In this document: in pieces, positions 7,812 through 15,400 of the stretch | How positions within the stretch are numbered: the stretch's first letter is position 1 | Layout: every line of letters starts with the position of its first letter | Translations under genes and position numbers: made by a program | The notes under the pieces: model-generated | What the model was told of the DNA's origin: nothing | Seen by the model: only the letters and a program-made list of their open reading frames with translations | Databases searched by the model: none | Assembly: GCA_025924815.1 (NCBI GenBank) | Contig: JAICHQ010000013.1 | Location: 1-49,818 of the forward strand | Source of the DNA: Nocardioides sp. | GTDB lineage: Bacteria; Actinomycetota; Actinomycetes; Propionibacteriales; Nocardioidaceae | DNA: 49,818 nucleotides | Direction: 5' to 3'

Positions 7812-9109
7812 CGCATGTTCCCGGTGTGACCCAACGAGTAGCGCCCGGGCTGCGGCCAGACGGCGATCCCATGCGGGCTCCCGCCCACCGGGATCTTCGC
7901 GATCAGCTTTCCGGTCCTGGTGTCGAAGCCGTAGACGACCCCGTCATTGCGTCCGGAGAGCCACAAGGTCCTTCCGTCCGCCGAGACCCCACCCATGTCC
8001 GGGCTGCCACCTCCCGGGATCGTCCAGGTGTCGACGATCCGGTTGCTGGCGAAGTCGAGCACGCTGACCTTTCCGGCACCTCGGTCGGAGATGTAGAGGT
8101 CCTTCCCGTTGCGGCTCGGGTACAGGCCGTGCGGCATCCGCGGGAGCCCGATGGTGCGGCGCTGTCGGAAGGTACGGGCGTCGATGAGGCGCACCTCGTT
8201 CGTGCCCATGTCCGCGACGTAGAAGGTCCTCCCGTCCGGGGAGAGCCGCACGTCCTGAGGGACGCTGCGGCCCATGGTCATCGGTGCCGCGTGCCGCGCG
8301 GTGGGATGGGGGTCGAGGTGGAGGACGCCTTCGACCCGACGACCCAACGTGCTCACCTTCAGCAGCTCGCCGGAGAACTCGCAGGTGACCACGAAGAAGC
8401 GGCCGTTGCCGGAGAAGTCGGCGTGGTTGGGTCCGAGACACCCCGGATACCTCACGTTCTTGATCGTGCGGAACGTACGGGCATTGGCGAAGCGGATGGT
8501 GTTGTGCTGCTCGATCATCACCACGGCCGTCTTGCCGTCGGGGGTGAAGTAGAGGTTGTACGGGCGGGGCATCGGGATCACTCGCGTCCTGCGAGCGGTG
8601 CGCGGGTCGATCTCCACCAGCTCGTCGGCGTAGCTCGAGTTCGTGATCAGGGTCCGCAGGTCGTAGGACGGGACGACGTGCTGGCTCAGGTAGCCCGCCG
8701 GGATGACTCTCACGATCCGGTGGGTCCGTTGGTTGATCACTGTGACCGTCGACCCCTGAGAGTCGGGAACGTACAGGTAGTCGGGATCACGCCGCACTCG
8801 TGGAGACAGCATCCCGGCTCGGGTCTGCGAGTAGACGTCGTTGTCGATCACGGGTGGCATGCCCGGGATCCGGTGTCGGAACGGCGGAGCGGCCCTCACG
8901 GGTGTCGCCGGGCTGGATGTGATGGCCCCCGTGGTCGCCGGTGCAGTGGCAGTGGTCGACCCCGCCGACGCCGAGCTCGTGGTGCCGCAGGCCGTGAGCA
9001 GGAAGGTCACCGACAGGAGCGCCGCCGCCGCGGCCACGACCGGTCGTCGGGCCGCAAGCGGTCCGCGATGGGCCACCTCCCTGCTGCCTGCCACCACACG
9101 AGCCAGCAT
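7808..9109 (-). CDS. YncE-like beta-propeller lipoprotein
   Basis: Exported protein of 433 residues made of YVTN/YncE-type repeats (YLYVPDSQGSTVTVINQRT; FYVADMGTNEVRLIDART; LYISDRGAGKVSVLDFAS), which form a WD40-like propeller. A long N-terminus precedes a hydrophobic segment and lipobox (FLLTAC, Cys about residue 41), followed by a Ser/Thr/Ala-rich linker typical of cell-wall-spanning lipoproteins. No catalytic motif is visible. It overlaps the kelch lipoprotein by four bases. Upstream is the 22-bp repeat array and the divergent TerD gene. The function is unknown; a surface scaffold or ligand-binding role is an inference. Confidence 0.86.
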   Translation of the reverse strand: MLARVVAGSREVAHRGPLAARRPVVAAAAALLSVTFLLTACGTTSSASAGSTTATAPATTGAITSSPATPVRAAPPFRHRIPGMPPVIDNDVYSQTRAGMLSPRVRRDPDYLYVPDSQGSTVTVINQRTHRIVRVIPAGYLSQHVVPSYDLRTLITNSSYADELVEIDPRTARRTRVIPMPRPYNLYFTPDGKTAVVMIEQHNTIRFANARTFRTIKNVRYPGCLGPNHADFSGNGRFFVVTCEFSGELLKVSTLGRRVEGVLHLDPHPTARHAAPMTMGRSVPQDVRLSPDGRTFYVADMGTNEVRLIDARTFRQRRTIGLPRMPHGLYPSRNGKDLYISDRGAGKVSVLDFASNRIVDTWTIPGGGSPDMGGVSADGRTLWLSGRNDGVVYGFDTRTGKLIAKIPVGGSPHGIAVWPQPGRYSLGHTGNMR

Positions 9110-9155
9110 GCGAGCCCCTTCCTGTCAGAAGCCTGACTACCGCGCCAAGCCGCCC

Positions 9156-9263
9156 AAGTGGGAGAAGTCCGCCGCCGAAGTGGGAAATGTCCGCCGCCGA
9201 AGTGGGAGTTCTCCCGCGCCCGGAGCGGAGAACTCCCACCTCGGCCCGGGAGAACTCCCACCT
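9156..9263. repeat. Array of five 22-bp-spaced repeats, three direct and two inverted
   Basis: The 15-base core AAGTGGGAGTTCTCC occurs at 9156-9170, 9178-9192 (both with changes in the centre) and 9200-9214 at an exact 22-base period, separated by GCCGCCG. It then appears inverted as GGAGAACTCCCACCT at 9227-9241 and 9249-9263, again 22 bases apart. The third and fourth copies can form a 15-bp stem (one mismatch). The array fills the gap between the divergent yncE-like and terD-like genes, ending 20 bases before the latter. Confidence 0.85.
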
Positions 9264-9283
9264 CGGCGGGTAGGTTCGCAGGC

Positions 9284-9853
9284 GTGATCGAGCTGAACCG
9301 CGGCGACGAGCTGGCACTGACCCACGACGACGGGACGTCGCTGGACCGGCTGACCATGGGGCTGGGCTGGGACAAGCGGACCGGAGCGGGCGCTCTTTCG
9401 GGCAGCAACACCCCCGACGTCGACCTCGACGCCTCGGCGATCCAGTATGCCGGCGACCAGCTGTTCGACCTCGCCTTCTTCAACCATCTAGAGACCCGCG
9501 ACGGCTCGGTGCTGCACCTCGGCGACAACATCAGCGGACGCGGCGAGGGAGACGACGAGCAGATCACCGTCGACCTCGCGAAGGTCTACCCACGCGTCGA
9601 CACGATGCTGTTCCTGGTCAGCAGCTACCAGGGCCACAGCCTCGAGTGGGTGCGCAACGCGTACTGCCGACTCTCCGGTGCCGACGGGGTCGAGATCGCG
9701 CGGTTCACCCTCACCGAGGGTGTGCCGCGCACGGGGTTCATGTTCGCCAAGATGGTGCGCGACGGCGAGACCTGGCGGCTGAAGGTGATCGGCCAAGGCA
9801 TCTCGGTCAGCGTCCCGACCGAGTCCCTCGACGTGCTCAAGCGCTTCGTCTGA
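9284..9853 (+). CDS. TerD family protein
   Basis: TerD/CABP-type calcium-binding stress protein of 189 residues. It has the family opening (IELNRGDELAL ... MGLGWDKR), the block VDLDASAI, the central LFDLAFFNHLETRDGSVLHLGDNISG and the acidic GEGDDEQITVDLAKV that forms the calcium site. The GTG at 9284 is chosen because the family begins here; an in-frame ATG at 9158 would translate the repeat array into a charged extension. TerD proteins are tied to tellurite and phage or colicin resistance and to calcium-dependent membrane-associated stress complexes, but no other ter gene is nearby, so the role is open. The 3' end overlaps the convergent nucleotidyltransferase by 17 bases. Confidence 0.9.
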   Translation: MIELNRGDELALTHDDGTSLDRLTMGLGWDKRTGAGALSGSNTPDVDLDASAIQYAGDQLFDLAFFNHLETRDGSVLHLGDNISGRGEGDDEQITVDLAKVYPRVDTMLFLVSSYQGHSLEWVRNAYCRLSGADGVEIARFTLTEGVPRTGFMFAKMVRDGETWRLKVIGQGISVSVPTESLDVLKRFV

Positions 9854-10583
9854 GGCAGGTCTGTGCCCGGCGGGCTGCCGTGGCCGTACGTCGTACGTCG
9901 CGCCAGGAGATCCAGCCGGCGCGCACCCGAGGAGACCCGACCTCCTCCCCGCGGCGCCGCGCCCGGAGCTGTTCGATGAGCCAGTCCGGCGCCGCCGTCT
10001 GTTCGATCGCCTCACTCTTGGTCAGCAGACTTCCGGCCGCCAGCGCGTGACGACCGCGCGCCATCGAGGTGAGGCCGAGATCGGCGATGACCGGGCTCAG
10101 CCACATCAGCGGTCGTCGCGACGCCCACGCCCAGTAGCCGCAGATCTCGGCTCGCGCGGCCTCGCGCACGTTGTCGTCGGTCACGGGTGGCAGCACCTCG
10201 GACGGTGGTCGGCCGAGGACGGCGTAGCCGTGCCGTGCCAGCTCGACCCGGGTGACGCCCGAGAGGATCCGATCGACGATCGACCCATGGGTCCATGTCG
10301 GGTGGCTGACGTCGTGCTCGCCCAGCCGGCCCGCCTCGACGTACTGACAGCCCAGGTCGGCGCCGTCGGCGATCCCGGAGTCCAGTTCCCTGTGGGTCGC
10401 CACGATCACGTCCCGGCGCTCGGCGGTGAGACTGCCGGCGACGAGTGCGACCAGGTCGAGGTCGCTGACGCCTGGCACGTAGTCGCCGGTGGCGAGGGAG
10501 CCCGCGACCCACAGCTCGGTGATCCAGCCGAGCTCGCGCAGGCGCTGGGCGAGCGCTTCGACGCACTCGGACCCGAAGGACAC
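9837..10583 (-). CDS. Nucleotidyltransferase-like protein (aminoglycoside adenylyltransferase fold)
   Basis: Protein of 248 residues with an N-terminal pol-beta nucleotidyltransferase domain: the GS motif and metal carboxylates appear as VAGSLATGDYVPGVSDLDLV, the GSxxxG...DxD pattern of ANT/AadA enzymes. The C-terminal helical half (YWAWASRRPL ... KSEAIEQTAAPDWLIEQLRARR) resembles the DUF4111 domain of streptomycin-type adenylyltransferases. Antibiotic inactivation is not implied; many chromosomal members have unknown substrates. The GTG start is one base beyond the stop of the small membrane-protein gene, so both are co-transcribed. Confidence 0.82.
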   Translation of the reverse strand: MSFGSECVEALAQRLRELGWITELWVAGSLATGDYVPGVSDLDLVALVAGSLTAERRDVIVATHRELDSGIADGADLGCQYVEAGRLGEHDVSHPTWTHGSIVDRILSGVTRVELARHGYAVLGRPPSEVLPPVTDDNVREAARAEICGYWAWASRRPLMWLSPVIADLGLTSMARGRHALAAGSLLTKSEAIEQTAAPDWLIEQLRARRRGEEVGSPRVRAGWISWRDVRRTATAARRAQTCLRRSA

Positions 10584-10584
10584 C

Positions 10585-11007
10585 TCAGCCGCGGGCCGGG
10601 CAGTTGAGCTCGGCGCCGTTCGGGTACTCCACGGGCACCGGGCCGCCGGAGACCGGATACGTCGCCTCGCCGGTCAGCGCCTGCATGGTCTGCGCGCCCT
10701 CGGCCGGGTCGACCCGCAGCTGCGCGACGACGTGGTCGTTGTCGGGGTGCACCATCGTGCTGACGGTGTCACCGGAGCCGTAGACGTAGCCGAGCACGAG
10801 GTTCTCCCCCTCCCAGTGGCACGACTCGAAGCGCACGCCGCCGGGGTGGGCACTGAGGTACCAGCCGATGCTCGTCACCACGAGCGCCACCCCGAGCAGG
10901 GCGATCACGACGTACTGCAGGATCCGGATCCTCATGCCGTCAGTGTCCCGGGTCGCGGTGACGGAGTTGCGGACCTCCCACCAAACCCGGGCGGTGTCGT
11001 TGCTCAC
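10585..11007 (-). CDS. Small membrane-anchored protein of unknown function
   Basis: I do not recognise a family. The product has about 140 residues: a 28-residue cytoplasmic start, one TM helix (YVVIALLGVALVVTSIGWYL), then an extracytoplasmic domain with two cysteines (ESCHWEGENLVLGYVYGSGD; ELNCPARG) that could form a disulfide. The GTG at 11007 is preferred because GGAG lies nine bases upstream; an in-frame ATG at 10935 (MRIRIL) would give a shorter protein with the TM at the very start. Its stop is followed after one base by the nucleotidyltransferase start. It is divergent from the TetR gene and lies next to that gene's palindrome. Confidence 0.65.
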   Translation of the reverse strand: MSNDTARVWWEVRNSVTATRDTDGMRIRILQYVVIALLGVALVVTSIGWYLSAHPGGVRFESCHWEGENLVLGYVYGSGDTVSTMVHPDNDHVVAQLRVDPAEGAQTMQALTGEATYPVSGGPVPVEYPNGAELNCPARG

Positions 11008-11040
11008 CGGACGCCGCTCCAGGAGTGAACGTCACACTCG

Positions 11041-11057
11041 TGCAACTCGGAGTTGCA
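11041..11057. promoter_or_regulatory. Perfect 17-bp palindrome, probable TetR operator
   Basis: TGCAACTCGGAGTTGCA has two 8-bp arms around a central G and lies 20 bases upstream of the tetR ATG, where autoregulation would be expected. Close half-sites recur upstream of fabG4 (AGTTGCA at 13158-13164, AGTTACA at 13170-13176). Binding has not been shown; the assignment rests on symmetry, position and recurrence. Confidence 0.7.
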
Positions 11058-11076
11058 GGCGTCGTACGATGCGGTC

Positions 11077-11766
11077 ATGTCCACCACGCCTCGTGCGCAG
11101 ATGCCGGAGGCACGACGCACCTCGACCGCCGCACGCCGACGGGCCCGCGAGTCGGCGATCCTCGCCGCCACCCGCACGCTCTTCGACCAGCGCGGCGTCG
11201 CCGAGGCCCAGATCGAGGACATCGCCCGCGCGGTCGGTATCAACCGCGCGATCGTCTACCGGCACTTCACCGGCAAGGAGGAGCTGTTCGCGCTGGCAAT
11301 CGTCGGCTACCTCGACGAGCTCGGCACGGCCCTGACCGAGGCCGCCGAGTCGCGGCGCGAGCCACGCGAGCAGCTCGCCGCGATCGTCTCCGCGTTCGTC
11401 GACTACGGCGTGGGCCATCCGGCGTTCGTCGACTGTGCCCACAGCTTGATGCGGCGCACCGGCACGGAGCTGTTCGACGAGATCTCCGAGGGTGCGATGC
11501 TCCGGCTCGGGCGTGCGATCGCCTCGTGCCTCGCCGTCGTACGACGTGCGCTCGAGGCCGGCGCCCGGAGCGGCGACTTCGCGGTCTCCGACCCGGTCCT
11601 GCTGGCGAACACGCTGTACGCCACGGGGCTCGGCGGCCTGCAGCTCGCGCGGGTCGGCCTGGTGATCGACGAAGCGGCTCCCGGCATCCCCCACGTGGGG
11701 CGGATCGGCGCCGAGCAGGTCAAGGCGTTGCTGCTCACCTCGGCCCTGGCGATGGCCCAGGGCTGA
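11077..11766 (+). CDS. TetR family transcriptional regulator
   Basis: Regulator of 229 residues with a basic arm and a canonical TetR_N helix-turn-helix (ESAILAATRTLFDQRG ... IARAVGINRAIVYRHFTGKEELF). The C-terminal ligand domain is helical with no recognisable effector signature. The ATG at 11077 is preferred over the TTG at 11053, which lies inside the upstream palindrome. It converges on the thiolase gene; the matching half-sites before fabG4 suggest that it represses both itself and the fadA/fabG4 genes in response to an acyl-CoA. M. tuberculosis also has a TetR gene close to its fadA2-fabG4-htdX cluster (recalled, not checked). Confidence 0.9.
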   Translation: MSTTPRAQMPEARRTSTAARRRARESAILAATRTLFDQRGVAEAQIEDIARAVGINRAIVYRHFTGKEELFALAIVGYLDELGTALTEAAESRREPREQLAAIVSAFVDYGVGHPAFVDCAHSLMRRTGTELFDEISEGAMLRLGRAIASCLAVVRRALEAGARSGDFAVSDPVLLANTLYATGLGGLQLARVGLVIDEAAPGIPHVGRIGAEQVKALLLTSALAMAQG

Positions 11767-11797
11767 GCCCCGGAGAACACGGACGACGCGATGGCGG

Positions 11798-13087
11798 TCA
11801 GCGCTCCAGGATCGCGGTGACTCCCTGGCCGCCGGCGGCGCAGATGGAGATCAGGGCCCGCCCGGAGCCCCGCTGGGCGAGCAGCTTGGCGGCGACGTTG
11901 AGGATCCGGCCACCGGTCGCGGCGAACGGGTGACCCGCGGCCAGCGACGAGCCGTTGACGTTGAGCCTCGAGCGGTCGATCTCGCCGAGCACCGAGTCGA
12001 GGCCGAGGCGCTCCTTGCAGAACACCGGGTCGTCCCACGCCTTCAGGGTGCTGAGCACCTGCGACGCGAACGCCTCGTGCATCTCGTAGAAGTCGAAGTC
12101 CTGCAGGGCGAGCCCGTGGCGAGCCAGCAGCCGCGGCACGGCGTACGCCGGGGCCATCAGAAGGCCCTCGTTGCCGTGCACGAAGTCGACGGCCGCGGTC
12201 TCGTGGTCGACCAGGAACGCCAGCGGCTCGAGTCCACGGTCGGCGGCCCACGCCTCCGAGCCCAGCAGCACCGTCGACGCTCCGTCGGTCAGCGGGGTCG
12301 AGTTGCCGGCGGTCATGGTCGCACTCTCGCCCCGGCCGAAGACCGGCTTGAGCTTCGCCAGATTCTCGGCTGTGGAGTCGGGCCGCAGGTTGGAGTCGCG
12401 CTCGAGGCCGCGGAACGGCGTGATCTGGTCGTCGAGGAACCCGGCGTCGTACGCCGCCGCCAGGTGCTGGTGCGACAGGGCGGCCAGCTCGTCCTGCTCC
12501 TCCCGGCCGATCCGCCACTCCAGGGCCGTCAGGGCGGCGTGCTCACCCATCGACAACCGCGTGCGGGGCTCGCCGTTCTGCGGGATCGACAGCCCGATGT
12601 CGCCGGGCCGGATCCGGGCGAGGGCCGCGAGCCGGGACCGCGTGTCCCGGGCGGCGTTGACCTTCATCAGCTTCTTGCGCAGCCGGTCGCTGATGGCGAC
12701 CGGTGCGTCGGAGGTGGTGTCGGCACCCCCCGCGATGCCGGCCTCGATGATCCCGAGCGCGATCTTGTCGGCCACGATCGCCGCCGCCTGCAGCCCGGTG
12801 CCGCAGGCCTGCTGGATGTCGGTGGCCGGGGTCTCGGCCGCGAGCTTGGAGCCCAGCACCGACTCGCGGGTCAGGTTGAAGTCGCGGGAGTGCTTCAGCA
12901 CCGCACCGGCGACGACCTCGCCGAGCCGCTCGCCCTCGAGCCCGAAGCGGGTCACCAGGCCGTCGAGGGCCGCGATCAGCATCTCCTGGTTGGAGGCGTC
13001 GGCGTACGCCGTGTTGGATCGGGCGAACGGGATGCGGTTGCCGCCGAGCACGGCGACGCGCTGCCGCGCGGGGGTCTGGCTGCTCAT
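11798..13087 (-). CDS. fadA2: Acetyl-CoA C-acetyltransferase / 3-ketoacyl-CoA thiolase
   Basis: Thiolase of 429 residues, the FadI/FadA2 subfamily by length and motifs. It has the acylated Cys95 in QQACGTGLQAA, the catalytic His in YEMHEAFA and GHPFAATGGR, and the second Cys in SICAAGGQGVT, so all thiolase active-site loops are present. It catalyses thiolytic cleavage of 3-ketoacyl-CoA in beta-oxidation, or the reverse condensation. It is divergent from fabG4-htdX, the same order as Rv0243-Rv0242c-Rv0241c in M. tuberculosis, which supports a shared acyl-CoA pathway. Probably regulated through the TetR half-sites in the 98-base divergent promoter. The symbol is by synteny and motif only. Confidence 0.9.
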   Translation of the reverse strand: MSSQTPARQRVAVLGGNRIPFARSNTAYADASNQEMLIAALDGLVTRFGLEGERLGEVVAGAVLKHSRDFNLTRESVLGSKLAAETPATDIQQACGTGLQAAAIVADKIALGIIEAGIAGGADTTSDAPVAISDRLRKKLMKVNAARDTRSRLAALARIRPGDIGLSIPQNGEPRTRLSMGEHAALTALEWRIGREEQDELAALSHQHLAAAYDAGFLDDQITPFRGLERDSNLRPDSTAENLAKLKPVFGRGESATMTAGNSTPLTDGASTVLLGSEAWAADRGLEPLAFLVDHETAAVDFVHGNEGLLMAPAYAVPRLLARHGLALQDFDFYEMHEAFASQVLSTLKAWDDPVFCKERLGLDSVLGEIDRSRLNVNGSSLAAGHPFAATGGRILNVAAKLLAQRGSGRALISICAAGGQGVTAILER

Positions 13088-13120
13088 GCTCCTATCCTGG
13101 CTGCACGGGCCCGAAGGCCC

Positions 13121-13176
13121 AACGGAATGAGCGCCACGTCACGAAAAGTGGACGCTCAGTTGCACATCGAGTTACA
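13121..13176. promoter_or_regulatory. Divergent fadA2/fabG4 control region with TetR-like half-sites
   Basis: The 98-base gap between the divergent genes holds CAGTTGCACATCGAGTTACA (13157-13176), whose two arms match the half-site of the 11041-11057 palindrome. Just before it, about 13125-13158, TGAGCGCCAC and GTGGACGCTCA form an imperfect inverted repeat. A good ribosome binding site GAGGGG (13178-13183) precedes the fabG4 ATG. Confidence 0.5.
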
Positions 13177-13185
13177 TGAGGGGCC

Positions 13186-14517
13186 ATGAGCGACCGCTAC
13201 CAGGACTTCGCGTCCTCGTCCGTCGGCCGGCTGCTGGTGAAGAACCTGGGCCTGCCCGATCCCGTGCGGCTCGAGCGGTACGTCGCGGGGGCGCCGCTGG
13301 TGGACGGGACCGTCGTCGTCGGCGGTGACGGACGCCTCGTGGAGCACCTGCCGGCTCTCCTCGACAGCCTGTCCGTCGAGCGCACCACCGCCGCGGACAC
13401 GAGCGCCCGCTACAAGGGGCTGGTCTTCGACGCGTCCGGGATCACCGAGCCGATGCAGCTGGTGGCGCTGCGCGACTTCTTCGCCCCGCTGATGCGCAGT
13501 CTGCAGACCTGCCCCCGCCTGGTGGTGCTCGCGACGCCGCCGGAGCACACCACCGGAGCGGAGCGGATCGCGCAGCGCGCGCTGGAGGGCTTCACGCGCA
13601 GCCTCGGCAAGGAGGTGGGCCGCGGCGGCACCTCGCAGCTGGTCTACGTCGCCCGGGGTGCCGAGGCGGCGATCGGGTCGACGCTCGGCTTCCTGCTGTC
13701 GCCGAAGTCGGCGTACGTCTCGGGGCAGGTGATCAGGATCGGCACGTCCGAGAAGGAGCCGGCCGAGGCACCCGACTGGCAGCGGCCGCTGGTGGGCAAG
13801 CTCGCCCTGGTCACCGGGGCGGCCCGCGGCATCGGCGAGCAGATCGCGCGGGTGCTCGCGCGCGACGGCGCGACCGTGGTCGGCGTCGACGTGCCGCAGG
13901 CGGCCGACGATCTGATCCGCCTGACCAACGAGCTCGACAGCGACTACCTCACCCTCGACATCACGGCGAAGGACGCCCCCCAGCGGATCGCCCAGCACCT
14001 CACCCGCGCTCACGGCGGGGTCGACCTGGTCGTGCACAACGCCGGCATCACCCGCGACAAGCGGCTCGCCAACATGGACGTCGACCGCTGGAGCTCGGTC
14101 ATCGGCGTCAACCTGGTCGCCCCCGAGCGCATCACCGGCGAACTGCTGGCCCAGGGGCTCGTCCACGACAACGGCCGCATCATCGGGGTCGCCTCGATCG
14201 CCGGGATCGCGGGCAACCTCGGTCAGACCAACTACGCCACGTCGAAGGCCGGGATCATCGGGCTGGTCGACTCGCTCGCAGCGGTCCTGGACCACGGCAT
14301 CACCGTCAACGCCGTCGCTCCGGGATTCATCGAGACCAAGATGACTGCGGCCGTGCCCTTCGCGACGCGCGAGATCGGACGTCGCCTCAACGCGATGAGC
14401 CAGGGCGGGCTGCCGGTCGACGTCGCCGAGGCCATCGCCTGGTTCGCCAACCCCGCGTCGACGGCGGTGACCGGCAACGTGGTCCGCGTGTGCGGCCAGA
14501 TGATGCTGGGGGCCTGA
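13186..14517 (+). CDS. fabG4: High-molecular-weight 3-oxoacyl-ACP reductase FabG4
   Basis: Two-domain short-chain dehydrogenase of 443 residues. Residues 1-190 form a degenerate Rossmann-like domain without the glycine-rich motif; the catalytic domain starts near 200 with the cofactor loop TGAARGIG (210-217), NAG motif in HNAGITRDK, Ser337, and Tyr350/Lys354 in NYATSK. This two-domain build distinguishes HMW FabG (FabG4) from ordinary FabG. It reduces 3-ketoacyl thioesters, preferring acyl-CoA and NADH in mycobacteria. One base separates it from the MaoC hydratase gene, and it is divergent from the thiolase. Together they cover consecutive beta-oxidation steps or their reversal. Confidence 0.93.
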   Translation: MSDRYQDFASSSVGRLLVKNLGLPDPVRLERYVAGAPLVDGTVVVGGDGRLVEHLPALLDSLSVERTTAADTSARYKGLVFDASGITEPMQLVALRDFFAPLMRSLQTCPRLVVLATPPEHTTGAERIAQRALEGFTRSLGKEVGRGGTSQLVYVARGAEAAIGSTLGFLLSPKSAYVSGQVIRIGTSEKEPAEAPDWQRPLVGKLALVTGAARGIGEQIARVLARDGATVVGVDVPQAADDLIRLTNELDSDYLTLDITAKDAPQRIAQHLTRAHGGVDLVVHNAGITRDKRLANMDVDRWSSVIGVNLVAPERITGELLAQGLVHDNGRIIGVASIAGIAGNLGQTNYATSKAGIIGLVDSLAAVLDHGITVNAVAPGFIETKMTAAVPFATREIGRRLNAMSQGGLPVDVAEAIAWFANPASTAVTGNVVRVCGQMMLGA

Positions 14518-14518
14518 G

Positions 14519-15385
14519 GTGGTCGCCACCGTGCTGCTGCGGGCGGCCCTGCCCTCGATCCCGGTGGTCAACCGGCTTCCCGGGGTCCGCAAGACGGGCG
14601 GTGACCCGACGTCCCTGCTCGAGATCCGCACGGCGACGGTCACCCGGCAGCAGGTGGCGGCGTACGCCGAGGTGTGCGGCTTCACGCGCGGCGACACCGC
14701 TCCGCTGACGTTTCCCCATGTGCTCGCCTTTCCACTGCACATGGCGGTGATGTCGTCACCGGAGTTCCCCTTCCCCGCCATCGGGACCGTGCACCTGGCC
14801 AACACCATCACCCGGCACCAGCCGGTCGCGGTCGGGGAGAGCCTGGTGATCGAGGTCCGCGCGTCCGCGATCCGCCCCCACCCCAAGGGTCGCGTCGTCG
14901 ACTTCCTCGCCTCGGCGACCGCCGGAGGGGAGACGGTGTGGGAGAGCACCTCGACCTACCTGCGGCTGGGTCGGTCCGACGTGCTCTCGACGGACTCGCC
15001 GCGCGAGAAGGGCACGACCGACGCGCCCGACCACGTCGTACCGGGGCGGGTCACGTGGCGACTCGGCGGCGACACCGGCCGGCGGTACGCCGCGGTGTCC
15101 GGCGACCACAACCCGATCCACCTCTACTCGCTGACCGCGAAGGCGTTCGGCTTCCCGCACCAGATCGCGCACGGCATGTGGAGCCTCGCCCGCTGCGTGG
15201 CCGCCCTCGAGAACCGCCTCCCGGACGCGGTCACCGTCGAGGCGGCGTTCAAGAAGCCGATCCTGCTGCCCGGAACCGTGGCCTTCGGCCAGGACCCGGT
15301 CGAGGACGGCGGGATCGCCTTCGCGCTCACCTCGCCGAGGAGCGGCGCCCCGCACGTGATCGGTCGCACCCGGGCCGCTTCGTAG
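14519..15385 (+). CDS. htdX: MaoC-like (R)-specific enoyl hydratase (HtdX type)
   Basis: Double-hot-dog hydratase of 288 residues. The C-terminal half carries the R-hydratase signature YAAVSGDHNPIHLYSLTAKA with the catalytic Asp and His, followed by the FPHQIAHGMW loop. The N-terminal half is a degenerate hot dog. It hydrates trans-2-enoyl thioesters to (R)-3-hydroxyacyl thioesters, the step adjoining FabG4. It starts at a GTG one base after the fabG4 stop, so it depends on fabG4 translation. The order matches M. tuberculosis fabG4-htdX, which is the basis for the symbol. Confidence 0.9.
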   Translation: MVATVLLRAALPSIPVVNRLPGVRKTGGDPTSLLEIRTATVTRQQVAAYAEVCGFTRGDTAPLTFPHVLAFPLHMAVMSSPEFPFPAIGTVHLANTITRHQPVAVGESLVIEVRASAIRPHPKGRVVDFLASATAGGETVWESTSTYLRLGRSDVLSTDSPREKGTTDAPDHVVPGRVTWRLGGDTGRRYAAVSGDHNPIHLYSLTAKAFGFPHQIAHGMWSLARCVAALENRLPDAVTVEAAFKKPILLPGTVAFGQDPVEDGGIAFALTSPRSGAPHVIGRTRAAS

Positions 15386-15400
15386 CCCGCGGACGCGGGG

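Noticed and set aside
9156..9263. CRISPR array
   Set aside because: Spacers are 7 bases and near-identical, and copies invert; there are no cas genes.
9158..9283. N-terminal extension of the TerD protein
   Set aside because: It would translate the 22-bp repeat array into Arg/Pro-rich residues absent from the family; the GTG at 9284 fits.
9284..9853. Tellurite-resistance operon
   Set aside because: Only one TerD-like gene is present; no TerB, TerC or TerZ neighbour.
9837..10583. Aminoglycoside resistance gene
   Set aside because: The nucleotidyltransferase fold is clear, but chromosomal relatives have diverse roles and nothing in context indicates resistance.
13156..14949. Minus-strand open frame of about 600 codons
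   Set aside because: It is an antisense shadow of fabG4 and htdX produced by GC-rich codon bias; composition is Arg/Gly/Asp-rich with no motif.
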